From assembly GCA_014773175.1 (NCBI GenBank), contig VXCM01001413.1, positions 187,842-251,841 on the forward strand: a DNA stretch of 64,000 nt. Direction: 5' to 3'. The stretch's first letter is position 1. Each line of letters opens with the position of its first letter. Position numbers and translations under genes: made by a program. Below, piece after piece: positions 32,721 to 45,916 of this stretch. The notes beneath the pieces were generated by a model. It had not been told where the DNA came from, made no database searches, and worked only from the letters and a program-made list of their open reading frames with translations. This DNA comes from Lucifuga dentata. Lineage: Eukaryota > Chordata > Actinopteri > Ophidiiformes > Bythitidae.

Positions 32721-33952
32721 NCCCCCCCCACGCTCCTGTTTTTGTGACTCCAGCATAGCGGCTAATGAGCTCAGAAGAATTGCTCCACAGGAGGAGTGAC
32801 AGCCCCTGGTCATGTTTCCACCACCTCTCCCGCTGCTTTCAAATAACAACCCCGTTCCTAAATGCATCTGTGAAACTCCAGATACATTTAGTGAGCTTTT
32901 CCGCTTTGTATAGGTTGAATAGGCGTAACTCCCCTAAAGCAGGATACAATTGTTTTAAAGTGAGCAAAGAATGAGAGCATCTTCTGTGTTGGTAAAAGTT
33001 CTGACACGTTTCCCTGTATGGGACCATTAATTTTTAGGGGGAAGCTCTGCCAAAAATAACAGTTTATCTTCCCAGAAATTACTGTATTAAATTTCAGATA
33101 TTTCAGTCTCCTTAGGCATTCTTCCAGTAAGTGACTCATGTCACTCGTTGATTTTTCCAAGGGAAAAAATCATCAGATCTGAACAGTAAACTTTATTATC
33201 AAACACAACAGTGACATAAAACATAAGATAGCATTTATTTTATGAACAGTGAACTTATTTTAATAGCAGAACAGAATTAAATGTCATAACTTCAGAAATA
33301 TGTAGACTGGATACATAGCTTATATTATTTAATTATAAGCACAGGAAGCAGAGACTGGGTCGCTGATAGGCATTGTGATGCCGGTGATGGTTGCAATCAG
33401 CGGCATAAGTAAAGCAATAGCGGACAGGCATTCAGGACTTCATTGCCATCCTCCTCTTCATCTTTCTTATGATGAATGGATGTACTCGCCATGTTCCCAC
33501 GCCCTCATTGTCTTTCTTCCCACTAAGTGTCGGTTAACTTCCACAAAGCTTTCTTTTTCATGTGCGAATTAGATCCTCTAATTCAACTGAAAGATTCACA
33601 TTACACTCCAATCTGAAAAGCTTTTTTGTTTAAACACTTCTTAGGTCCCTTTAATCACATTTGGTATTTTCTAAAGTATTAATGGAATGTTTAATATTGT
33701 AAGTCTGAAGGACGATTTTAAATAGTTTCTGTTTTATACACTGGCTTCTTTAGTTAGAAAGATGAAGCCCTTTCCTGCTTTGACCTCTGAACTTTTTGAG
33801 TTGAAGTGCTGAGACATGATATGATCTGTGTGTTGTTTATTTTTGCTGTGGTTTTGGGTTTCTTACTGTCCACACCAGATAATTCAGAGCGATGCATGAC
33901 CCACTTCAGAAGGCCATGTTTGTGTTACAGCTGGCTCTGTCCTCATCTCCAG
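32206..33952. other. Non-coding stretch upstream of furin exon
   Basis: Contains (CT)n at 32,660-32,720 ending at an N at 32,721. I see no supported exon. One or more furin 5' untranslated exons may lie here or further left. Confidence 0.4.
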
Positions 33953-34052
33953 GTCACCATTCTACTTTGCTGCTTTAAGGTGGAGCAGCTCCACTCTGCC
34001 TGGGAAGCATTGACAGCCGGACGGATAGACTGCCCTGTTTGCTGTTCTTTTA

Positions 34053-34229
34053 ATGGATGCCCGGGTGGCCCTGCTGCAGATATGGACAGTCCTTGTCCTC
34101 CTGACAACAGAAAAGAAGTGGACTGAGGCTGCAGAGGTCTACACCAACTCTTGGGCAGTCCAGATCAAGGGGGGACCAGAGGAGGCTGACCGCATTGCCA
34201 GGGAACATGGCTTCATCAATCATGGCAAT
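34053..34229 (+). CDS. furin: Furin-type proprotein convertase, first coding exon
   Basis: 59 codons from ATG at 34,053 to the donor AAT|GTAAGT. Residues 1-28 form a signal peptide with hydrophobic core (VALLQIWTVLVLL), then the start of the inhibitory prodomain, VYTNSWAVQIKGGPEEADR. As I recall it, the human FURIN exon also ends after residue 59. Furin is a calcium-dependent subtilisin-like protease of the trans-Golgi and cell surface that cuts precursors after paired basic residues. The exon probably begins near 33,953 (CTCCAG|GTCACC) with 5' untranslated sequence. PCSK5/6 fit less well at the next exon. Teleosts usually have furina and furinb; I cannot tell which this is. The protease domain lies beyond the window. 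Confidence 0.85.
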
Positions 34230-34264
34230 GTAAGTTTGGCTTAAATGTACATGTTGTGATTTTG

Positions 34265-34336
34265 TGTGTGTGTGTGCGTGCATGCGTGCATGCATGCGTG
34301 CGTGCGTGTGTGCGTGCGTGCGTGCGTGTGTGTGTT
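34265..34336. repeat. (GT)n/(GTGC)n microsatellite by furin donor
   Basis: An alternating GT then GTGC-rich run begins about 35 bases after the furin exon donor. Confidence 0.9.
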
Positions 34337-37300
34337 TTTACAAACTAAAGATGCAACACTTAAACAGCACACATTCACTGCTCATGCATAAATCCAGAGT
34401 TAGGCCATGATCAACATGATATCTTTTCAGCATTTCTTATATGGTACAACTCTAGCCGAAGAATTAGAAATTGACTTTTGGCTTAGTGATGTCTGTAGAA
34501 ATGTTTAGTAAATTAGCTGTCTTGCGTCACGCAGTGGCAACAGTTGCAAGGCAGTATGTTTACATGCTGTCAAAACTTTGATTCTTCTTGATTTTTTTTT
34601 TTTTCATGTAAACAAAATAATCAGATCAAAACTGAAATAAATCAGTGTTCACGTACTTCAAGTAACAGACCTAGATTATGTGACTGTAAATTATTTACTC
34701 AAGCGTGTAATCGACGCACTGGCTCTCAATCAGAGGAAGCAATCTCCACATGCATTTTCTCACCGAGCGTGCTACCCCTCATGATTAAGCAACGAGTCAT
34801 TAGTTGCAGTATCCGGTGAATGACTCCGATTAATTCCATCCATGTACGTGTCTTACTCTGCATTTTTGTCTTAATGGCAATACAGACAAAGTATAATGTA
34901 CTACAAGTAGTAAGATACAATAGAGTGTCACAGTTCATTTCTTTTTTTTTTTTTTATTAGTTTTGTTCTCTTCACAAGTTGGAGGTAAAAAATGAGATGC
35001 TTGTTATCTTTTGTTTCTTCATTGTGTGCTGAACGATTCAGTCTGTTCTGAGAATGACTGTGATTGGTCATTTGCTGTTCAGGCCGATCGTGCACACGAA
35101 AACAATTACCACAGTGCAATTTAACGGTGCTAAATTATGTTATTTGTCATTAGGATTAGTCTTATTATTTTCATTATTTTATGTATTTTTTTTTCATTAT
35201 TATTACATTTCTTCCGTTGCAAAGTGACTGTACAAGCGTGGAAATGCTGAGACTAGCCTGTTCTGCCTTACATCAAATCTGAGCTTCAGAAAGCTTGTAA
35301 GCTTGTGCAAAACACTGCAAAGTTAGTTTTAAATGATGAGCAGTGAGCGTTACACAATAATGGAATACGCTGAGCTGGCTATTCCATTATTGTATATTTT
35401 GTGCTGAAAGGTGACTGCTAACCTTGTGGCACACCGTCTTGAGCATCACGCACCACTCAGATTTTCTGCTTTGCTGCTGGGCTTCAAGTCCAAATTGAAC
35501 TTTGACCCGTCTGCCACTGACCGTTCATACGCGCAACCAATGAGAAAATAGTCATACATAAACAGAAGTGACACAACAAAGGAGGAGAAGCTCATAACCT
35601 GTGTAGACCAGTTTCCCGAGTTGTACAACACAACTTTAAAATTGCACAATGACCGGCAGAAAGGTGGTTGCACGGTGAAATGTTAGCAGTTAGACAGGCC
35701 TCCAAGTTTGTAAACTGGCAATCTTGGGTTGCATCAGCTGCTTCTTCCCTAGGCGCTCCTTGATGACACATCTTGCTACGGCGATACTCCATTCCATGCA
35801 CTGACCAAATGTAGGCAACAAGGTGAGTGATGCACAGATTGCTCGCCGCAGCACAAATACCGCTTATCATGTGAAACCAGCTTAAATGTGGGTTCCTCTG
35901 CTGATTGTGCCTTAAGTGGGTCGTGCGTGGTCCCCTAACACACACAATTGGCAGACAAGCTGTGTTTGCAGAGTTGTATTAGAAATAGGCCCTGATAATA
36001 AGCCTCTTATTTTGAGGTCAAAAGCAAAGTTTCTACATTTAATTATGGTTTAGTTATGGATAGTTTCATTATACTGCTGCTGCTTTACGTTTCTTGAGAC
36101 AGCCAATTAAGTACTTGCGCTGTTGTGTCACACGGTTGGTAAATGGGAAAGGATAGGGGAGAGAGAGAGAAAGTGAGTTCTTTAAATTGTGTTAGGTCGC
36201 TTGAAAGTCAAAATGTTTCCAAACTAAGCCGTTCCATATTTGTGCTCAGCAGCTGTCAGTATGTGGTCCCCTCTTCCACAGTTGCACCACTTGATTTCAC
36301 TTCTTTTGCATGCTTCTTTTGGAGCAGCCTGAGTGCTACACACACCAGTAAACAGCCTTCTGGATTACTTCTTAGGATATATGTAGGCGGTTGTGCATAT
36401 TTGCACCCATCTAAAAAAGGATGGCTTTCTGAAAGAGAGGGTTACAAAATTGATTCAAGCTTATCTCTGCTTTTGTATTTGGCAAAAGACGGAGGCTTGT
36501 GTGTAAACCCAGTGTTTTCAGTTCCTCTTATCAACACTCTGAGATACGATGAGTGTGATTATTAAATGGTCTTTATTGTTCAGCACATCACATTAAATTT
36601 TGTCCACGTGACTAATATTGAAGTTGTCCAGACGACTGTATTGTCCTCTAATCTGGCAGCCATTTGGTATTGATCTGGCTGGATGCAGTTGTTAAAGTCC
36701 AAATCTATTGTACTACTGAGTGAAAGAAAGCTCACATCACGTACAATTGCCTCAAACAGATCTTTTTTCTTAATTGTTTCTGTAAATTCTAGATAGAGAA
36801 TCAATTTGTGGTCTTAGTGAATTAAGGAAAATGAAATGTTCAATATTCTGCTCACAGAACACACATACATATTCTAGACAATCACCCAGGGTTCCAATTC
36901 TGTGTAGCCCAAAAGAAAATCTCATCTTCCAACCCAGGCCATTCCTCACTTTCTTTTACTCTCCCCTTATGTGATCTCTTTCCTCACACACTTTTATCAT
37001 TTTCTTTATCCTATTTTTCTCTCCTGCCATTCCACCCCGCTGCAGAGATGTCACCAGCTACATTTTGTTCATTAAACCAGAAGATGTACGGTAGCATTAT
37101 GTGTTCCCCCTAATGATTTCATCTCAGAAGCAGAGAAGCAGGAACAGAACCGAACCTGCCAAGAAGGCTGTCTGTTACTGAATGTCTGATGCAATATGGC
37201 AGTTTGTCATTTCTGTACACATGATGTTAAGCCACTTGGGTCCCAGAGTGTGAAAGAGAAGTACAGCCCCATTTTGCAAATTGGGTCTTATTACTAGCTC

Positions 37301-38511
37301 ACTCATCCCACCCTATCAATCATGAATATGTGTCTCTGGTTCCGGGTTGCACAACGCCATAGCGCACAAAATGCCTCTATCCTTCCACAGATGTGATTCA
37401 TCTTGACAAAATCGTGATGGAACAGCTATTTGCAGTTTTAATGCGAGAGACTGATATTTCAACAATGGAAAGAGATCTCTGGTTAGGTTTACAGAGGAGA
37501 GATGGATAATAAAAAGAAAGCAGAAGAAAGCGTAGAAAGAATTTAGATAATTATCAGTTTTACAGTGAAAAGTAAGAAAGAAGGCGAAGTGGAGGGCAGT
37601 GAGGGTGTGTGTGGGAGAGAGCTAATGTGTAGTTCATACGGTATTACAGTTTGAAAAACATAACTGATGCAAGTGACTTGAAGAACTGTAGGTGAAATTT
37701 CTTATTATCTTGTCGGGAATAAGATTATGTGGGAGTGAATCTTCAGTCACAGTTTCGCAGAGGCACCAAAAATAAGTTTTATTTTAGTCTCTTGTCCTTC
37801 AGTAGGTGCTAAGAAGGAAGGATAACCTATAGGGGATGTGAAATGCCTTGGCTGACAGTAGAGTGTGGGTTATATGAGGGTATGGGTTAGGAGAGGCTCT
37901 GGATCCTGAGGCTGAGAGGAAAGAGCTTAGTCATTCTTGCATCCTCCTTGATAGTTGTCCTTCCAGGCCCTTAGAGAGAGCATGAAAGCTGATGTATAAT
38001 CAGGGAGTAATGGGATTTTTATCACTAATGTGATTACGGGATCATCACTTAACAGATTATTTGCTAACTGCTGTGCTCTGAAATGTCTTTTTGTTTGCCT
38101 GTCTTTGTTGTGTCTGTGTGAAATTGTTTCCTCACATTATGTGTCTTAGAAATGAGCCAATATACGTGACTGCATAGTTCCACTTAATTGAGTAAATGTG
38201 TGTGCGTGCACATGGAGGAGCTTCAGGCCACAGTTTGGGTGTGAATATCATTTAGCGTTCCTGTTGTGCAGCGGGCATTTTTATGTGGTGATACAACATG
38301 TTTTTTTTTATCTGTTGTCTAATGTGTTGACAGTGTTGATGTTTTCTGTCTATGTGGAAGTTCCAGACCAGGGTTTTACAGCTAAATGTAACTTGTGTTC
38401 TCAGTGAACCAAGTCAGTCATTGTTTCGATGAAGATGGTCAGGCTGTGTGGGTGTTGACAGACTGAATCACTCTGCTATGTGGAGTAGACATCTAATGCT
38501 TTATGCCTCGT

Positions 38512-38515
<4 letters not shown>

Positions 38516-38552
<37 letters not shown>
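38516..38552. repeat. (CT)n microsatellite
   Basis: Uninterrupted CT run close to the left edge of MITE copy E. Confidence 0.95.
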
Positions 38553-38556
<4 letters not shown>

Positions 38557-38574
38557 GTCTGTATCTCTGTATTT

Positions 38575-39077
38575 CGATTTTGCATGTTTGAGCTCAATAC
38601 AACCTGCATATATGTTACATTACTGCCAAACATTTTCCAAAACATGGTACTGGAGCAGTAAATTATATTTTTTTTTTCCTACCTTCCAGACTGCCATTGG
38701 TTTCAGTTAATTTCAGTACTCCATTAAAATCAACTTGTAGAGAGTTCAACCGTGCTTGAGATAAATAGTCCATCACAGCGAACATGACGACTCTTAAATT
38801 TTTTGTTGAAGTAACTTAATTTAACTGATTCACCATGGAGCTACATGGAAGAAAACATATGTCTCCACCAGGAACTACAGTCCCAGGAGAAGACTGCCTT
38901 CTACAATCATGCCTAAATGTTAGCAGGTGAAACATTGAAATTTAAGATGGGTATATCAGCTGAACATTTGATTTTGAAAGCTTAGGAGATTTGGCAAAAT
39001 AACACAAAATCTAAAATACTTTTTTTTTTTTTTTTTTTTTTNTTAAACATGAAAAAAAAAAACACCGGTATGGTCCT
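38575..39077. mobile_element. TTAA-flanked MITE, copy E
   Basis: The right end GGTATGGTCCT is followed by TTAA (39,078-39,081). The first bases of the left end are missing. It contains a T run with one N at 39,042. Confidence 0.75.
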
Positions 39078-40561
39078 TTAAATTACAAGATGGCAGCTGC
39101 AGAGAGAGAAATAGAAAGATAGAACGAGGCATAAAGAGGCTCTGACATTAGACATGACTTACACAAAATGTGGTTAGAATGTGCAGTTTGAAATAAGCTT
39201 TTCCTAAAAATGTCAGCCATTTACTGTATTTGTTGTTTAACTTCCTGCTGTCTGCTACACTGTGGTGAGGCCATCTTCCAAAATTGCAGGAAAACACGCC
39301 ACTGACTCTTGTGGTGCAGAGAGAACAAGTGCTTTCAAAAGGCAAATGTTTGATTGCAGTCAGCAGATGTACCATATGCCTGCAAAATCTAATATCCCAG
39401 CTGCAATATTATGTCATTTTCAGAGTGCTCTTTTCTGGTTCTGTACATCAGAACTTAAACACAGAAATAATCTCACTCTGTGGTGGGTGTAATGTGCTGC
39501 AAGGCCATTGTCCATTTCTCATGAGAGAAATGCTCGTCACAATCACTGACTCACTAGTCTACTGGTCTATTCTCTCTCTCTTTGTCCCGCTATCTGTCTC
39601 TCAGGCTGATTGTCACTTAAAACCGAGTGATGTTTTCATCAAACTGTTAATCAAAAATATGTGATCACCGTGTCCCACATGTCAACCCACCATGTCATGG
39701 TGATGAGAGAGCCGATTGTTCTAAATGACCACTGTCAGTTCATTCTGACGACAAGTACAGACCTATCATCCCACTTATAGGCTATTATGTCAGGTGGAGT
39801 GGGGGGGGAGGTATAGATAGATACCAGTGGGAACATAGGACTATGTGTCTTTGGGGTGATACTGGACAGAAAATCAGGAATCTGGATGAAATGATGCCAT
39901 TTCATCCTTTTCTTGAGGAGCAACTTAACCCCTTGTTTTAGCTTGACCACATATTCCTTCACATACTCAAAAAAAATGCCTTCAGACCCTGAAAACAAAA
40001 CTTTTACTCATGAATCATGGTCAAGCTCGCCAGGTCAAATTTCACCTTAGGCTCTGTTGCAAAGTACAGCAAAACAGACTGTATTTTGCTTTCGTGCTTG
40101 ACACAAAGTCAGCCTTCATTTTTACTTGACTTTAAGCTTAGCTTTAAGCAGGTTGGAGAGTGAAAGTGGATGATGCTAGCTAGCAAGACATGCAAGATCA
40201 AATCTAAGAGGGCTACGACCAAATCTATCAACATCACCAACAAGTATTTTCAGAAATTCTACCTCAAATAGTGGAAATCCATAGAAATTCTTCCTGTCCT
40301 AATTGTTATGGAATACCAATAACTATCCAGGTTTTTCATTAGATGACCTATTAATTAACTTCTTACAGGCCTAGCTAGTTGGGGTTGATTAAATCTTAAG
40401 TCATAATTTTTATGTGAAGTCATAATCCTACCAGCCCTTCCGTCAATGCCCTCTTTTGACTAAAATGCAGGCTCATCAGAATATCAGAGTGTAATGCTAA
40501 TGTTAACATTTGTGCTAACTTATTAATATGAATATAAAACAATATTGGACAGAAATGATAC

Positions 40562-40565
<4 letters not shown>

Positions 40566-40600
<35 letters not shown>

Positions 40601-40869
40601 AGTGTGTACAAATGGGGTGGGTTAGGGTTAAACCATATGAGAACCTGTATGTGTTATTAACTGAGAAATCAGGGTAAATGAGGGAAATAGAGAGTATTTT
40701 GGCCTGTATGTGAGTGTAATCTGTAAGGTGGGCTCTGTTAGATGTACCTATTATGTCACTGGTGTTCCTGGTCATTCCGTTTCCATGTGCGGTGATTCCA
40801 TCTGGCTGGTGTTTATGTCCTCATTTTAAGGTGTTTGTTTATTAAAATGAGCATCACTGTTCTGTGAAC

Positions 40870-40932
<63 letters not shown>

Positions 40933-40950
40933 NTCCCTCCCTCCCTCCCC
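40566..40950. repeat. Two (CT)n microsatellites
   Basis: CT runs at 40,566-40,598 and about 40,885-40,932; the second is preceded by GTCT units and followed by an N at 40,933 and TCCC units. Confidence 0.9.
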
Positions 40951-41389
40951 CTCTACCTCTCATAATATTTTCCTCTCCAGTACATATATGTACATTTCAA
41001 CACCAGTGTTGTGTACTACATCATTCAGCTGCATCTAGATAAGCAATGCTTGCACCTGCAGTGTTCACTATCTTCTATTTCCCTCAGGACTTTGAAGCGA
41101 AAATAAGAACTGCCTCTCAGAATAAACTTGTGAAGTCTTGCCGTTGGCACTAATGAATCCCAATAGCAAGTCTGCAGAGGTGTTAATGTATTGTAATGGT
41201 ACCAGGAGATCCTCTGTTTAAGATAGGATTTTTTTTCATGACTCCTTGATTCATGATTTTAACTCTTATTACAGATATCATCATTATTGCAATTGTTCAT
41301 TTGTCTGGCTTTTTTTTTTTCTTTCTTTTATTCTTAAGTGGTTTTAAGTTTGTCACTGTAATGCTTTATAAAATTAATGATGGCTTTTA

Positions 41390-41660
41390 TTTTAAAGACA
41401 GATAGACTGTCATGGGTAAGATGTTCACATAGAAGGGGGCTCAGCACACAACCATGTGGAACACTGGTGTTCAGGGTCAGTGAAGACGATCTGTGCTTGC
41501 CTAACCTGAGTGTTAGGGGCGTTTGAGTCCAAAGTCCACTTGCATTTCATTGCATTGAAACCTAGCTTGTGGAGTTTGGAAACCAGTTTGTTGTTTCCAT
41601 GCAGCAATCCTGCTGTTGTCCTGACAAAGACTTGTCAAGAAGGCTCTGCTGAAGTTTCCA
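41390..41660 (-). mobile_element. L2-like LINE reverse transcriptase relic
   Basis: On the minus strand the DNA reads HGCVLSPLL after a degraded 'NTSVP', the conserved GVPQGCVLSPLL block of non-LTR reverse transcriptases, with further degraded LINE-like wording nearby. Too short and broken to be active. Confidence 0.55.
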
Positions 41661-41698
41661 TCTTAACAAACAAATGTTCAGAAAAACAGCACGACTAT

Positions 41699-41699
<1 letters not shown>

Positions 41700-41740
<41 letters not shown>
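41700..41740. repeat. (GT)n microsatellite
   Basis: About 20 GT units next to the LINE relic. Confidence 0.95.
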
Positions 41741-41743
<3 letters not shown>

Positions 41744-44604
41744 AACTCACTGTCAAAAGACAGAAGGAGCTGGAAAGTTTATCTGATATAGAATCGATAC
41801 TTCAGGAAGGTTAATATTGGTACCATTTCAAAGAATCTATATGTATTAAAAATTAAATATTTTGACAACTATTAAGAAAAACAGCAAGGGCTTGGTTTGA
41901 AGTCATTTTGTGCAGCTGATGTGATGTGATTGTTGTTTATTCTGATGGTTAGTCATCTAAGGGTTTGATGCCTCCTGCTCCAGCTGCCTCACAATCGTAC
42001 ACTTAAGCCCTCATGACTAGCTGCCTCCTGGTGCACCAATCCACAGCCTGTTCTGGCATCAGGTTGCCATGGAGAAAATTGCCAGCAAGTTATTTCCTGC
42101 AGATTCAGTCCAATGTTGGGAGAGGTGGGGGGTGGTTATATTTTGTTGCATTTCCTCTCTGATATGTCCAGTTAATATTTTCTCTCTTTCATTCATTCTA
42201 TTACTATAACAATTCATTCTATTACTATAACAATTAAAACTCTAATGAAAAAGGCATGTTTCTTATTGTGTGCTGGTTTGTGTTTCCAGTACTTCAAGCT
42301 GTAGTGTACTCTTCTTTGAAAAAACATTAGCTGTGGCATCCATGACAGTGTCACAGACTTAGCCGTTCCAAAGCAATGCGATCACATATTTCCATGTTTT
42401 ATGTAAAGCATGTTTTATCCCCGCTGGCAAAGCTGTAAGGCAATCAGTACACTCAATACAAAATCCTATTTGGCAGGTTTGCCAGTTGCTATCGATTGCA
42501 GTGTATTCTCGGGTGCACTGGGGATCAGCCTGCATTGGCAAATTCAAATTCCAATGTGCGGTTTTAAAAATTGTATGATGAAAATGTGTTTTAGTATAAC
42601 AAATGATTTCCAGTGTTACGAAAGGTCACTTCTGCTTGAATATTGAGTCATGATTCAAGTTTTCAAATTTCAAGTTTTACTTGCAGTTCGTTGATACGAC
42701 ATTGAATTGTACGCTATGATAGTCTGTCATACTCTGCAAATATTTTAGTTTGGGCACATCTTTACACTTTTTATATATATTCTGCATTACTGTAGCTATT
42801 TGAGATATAGTACACCTCCTCAGCCTTTTGCTGGTACCACAAACAGCTAAGGGAACCCACTGGGAAATGGTGTTCTGCAGTCTTCTGTTTTCCCTTTGTG
42901 GCTCTCTTTGCCATGTTTACCTTGTCTTTCATGTCTTTCTTTCTCAAAACTTCCACTATTTGCAGGTTAGTTGTTAGTTGCAGGTCTGGGCCTCACTCAG
43001 TCTCTCTAGTCTTTGTTCTTTGTCCATTCACTTTCTTTACTCTCTAGATTCCACTTTATTTCAGTGTTTACAGATCTGAGTGAAATGTACTGTACCTGTT
43101 CAGTCCCAGAGATGTCTCTCATTTAATTGTACCACTTCATTATTCGGAGCCTGCAGATGCAGACCCTGTAACTGCTTCCAAAAATCTGTCCTAGAAATGA
43201 GTTGGTGCTGTGCCAGAGATCCCGGAAATCATTAATTATACCACAGAAGTCATGTACAAACACACTCAAAAGCACATTTTGTAACTGTAGAGTGTTTGAC
43301 CTAAAACTACACACTGTGTGTACTGCAAAGAGGGCATTGGTAGTCTGAGCTTGTAGTCAGATTTTGGGCTGGATTAGAAGGAAGAGAAGGTTACAGAGAC
43401 TGGGCTGCTGTTGTATCTGGAGGGATGGTTGGATGACTTGAAGAACAGACAGTATAGATGAAGAGTGAGGAAGATTAAGTCTATCAGACCACTCTCTGTT
43501 CCTCTGAGATATGGAGGCAGTCGTGCGTGTGCATTGTCTGACTTCATTCAAGTCGCTTTTCTTCAGGGAGTGCTGTTTTAAAGACTGCTCACATTCATAA
43601 TCTGTCCATTATTGACTTACGGTGGCTCGGAGTTAAATTGAAGATAGAACTTTCCTTTTGTAAAGAGTCGACTTTTGTTCACAGAGAAGAATGTTGCAAT
43701 AAATCAACCAGAGCTTTAGTCACAATACCAACCACTTTTGGTAGTTTGTGTTCTTTAGCTGTACTATTTCATTTCCACAGCTGTTCTCTCGAACATTTCA
43801 GTTGAGTTTCATGGCACAGCTGAACATAAAGGTGAAGATATTGTCATACCTGTTTTTTATACTGATGCCGCAAACCCAATTTAAGAGTTTTTTGTTTGTT
43901 TATGCTGATATTTCCCTCCTGTATTTTCGATGTATTTACACATTTTTGTCAGCGTCTACAGTGTTATATTTGTTGTTTTACTTGCTGCAAACAAAATACT
44001 CCTTGGGGAAATTAAAGGAGTGTGAAGACAACTCAATATTTAATAAGGGCCCAGCCATAACTACTTAACCCTTACACATTCTGTTTTGGTTTTTTCTATG
44101 GCCACCAAGCAATATTTTATTATGTTTTGTTTTATTTTATTTTTGTCTGTTAGGATTGTATTTGTGCTTTTGTACCCTTTTGTTTCCTCACTGAATTATT
44201 ATTCATGTCACATATTTAATTTTCCAACCTGCAGTTATTAGCCATGTGTTAGTAGGCGATGCTTTTAGTACAAGTTAAACATTATGTCAAAATCATCCAG
44301 AACTGTATCTGTAGTATAAAAATGCAGTATAAAAATGCTAATTTAATATTATTCAGAAGATTTCTCCAAGAATTTGATTCTAAATGATGGATTGCTTTTT
44401 ATGATCATGCATGTCATTTCTAAGGATTATGTATGTCATGCACACCGCAATATACTGTACAGGTACAAAATGAGACTGTAATCACATAAAACTTGGCCAG
44501 AAGCTACAGCTTCAAAAATGAAATCAACTCTTCTTTGACAGTCCCATCAGAAATGATGTTATAAGTTTCACAAATGCAGTGTTGCCTCTTTGCAGGTACC
44601 TGTT

Positions 44605-44873
44605 TTGTCTCTGCCAGGGAAGACGGCTTTTAAGAAGAAATGAAAAACGATCAGGCCTTCTACTTTCTGACATACGTGTTAGCAGGCAAAACATTGAATT
44701 TTAAAGTGGGTGTATCACCTGAACATTTCATTTTGAAACATTAAGATATTTAGGAAAAATAACAGGAAAACTAAAATATGGTTTTATGCTTTGGAAAATG
44801 GTTGCCAGTAACATATTGTGTATGCGGGAAGTATTTATTGGGCTTAAAGATGCAAAATCACCACTATGATCCT
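44605..44873. mobile_element. TTAA-flanked MITE, copy F (3' part only)
   Basis: Matches the right half of copies A, D and E and ends before TTAA at 44,874-44,877. The left half is absent. Confidence 0.65.
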
Positions 44874-45720
44874 TTAATATATGTTTATTTTGGTGTTATA
44901 TTTATAGACATCCTAGCCTGTTGGACATTTGTACTCAGTTAAAGCAGTTAAAGACAGTACAAACAGGTTAAAAGTAGGCTTCGTGACATGCTGTCAGGTA
45001 TGGTTTCCTGCAGTGGCTCAGACTGGTGCACCACATCTTGTCAACCTGTCAACAAAACATCTACAAAAATCTCTGCAACATTTAGAAAAGCATTGGCTCT
45101 AAATTTCTCTTCAGCATTTAAAAAAAAGACTGTCTTTTCTCTCTGTTCTACCCTGGGAGCTCGTCCCTGGTCCTGCCCACAGGAATAAACAATGAATGAA
45201 CCTTGAGACAGCCTGGAGCTCTTCACATGTATGAATAACTAACTCCCAAGTATTCTGTGTGCCAAACAGTAAGGCTCTTTAAGTAATGCAAGGAAAAACA
45301 TAGCTTAATCTTTGTATCATAGCCATCTGACTGACATGTTAACTCTGTATGTGTGCAGGTCTAATTTCATAGACCTTCATCACAGTAGATATTTTTAGTT
45401 GTCAGACACAGATGGAGTCAATAAGACTAATAATGCCACTAATAGTATTAGTAGCCACTAATAATGGCTGCATTCCATTTTGGTATTGTACATGTTGATT
45501 TAATCACATGGGTTACTGGCACACCTTAAGGGAACGGAGCCATCATTGATAATATTACTTACAGCTGTACCTTTCCTGGCAATTCATCCATTGTGGATCT
45601 TTTATACAGTGTTGCCAAATCTTTTCTGTGTAAAGTCGCAAGGCCTCTATGAAAGTTGCTAGAAGTCGCTAAATGATGTCAATAGCTAATTTGTACATAC
45701 AGCATCACCATGTCTTGCAT

Positions 45721-45723
45721 ATC

Positions 45724-45781
<58 letters not shown>

Positions 45782-45795
45782 CCCTTGCCAAATTN

Positions 45796-45849
<54 letters not shown>

Positions 45850-45862
45850 CCCTTGCCAAATT
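45721..45862. repeat. (TTTC)n microsatellite with duplicated end and N
   Basis: Two TTTC runs, each followed by 'cccttgccaaatt', with a single N at 45,795 between them. About 66 bases are the same on both sides, again suggesting unmerged contig ends. Confidence 0.85.
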
Positions 45863-45916
45863 GCCAGAAAATGTTTCTATTTCTGGTTATATTTCTCCCT
45901 ATCTTGATAGATAGAC

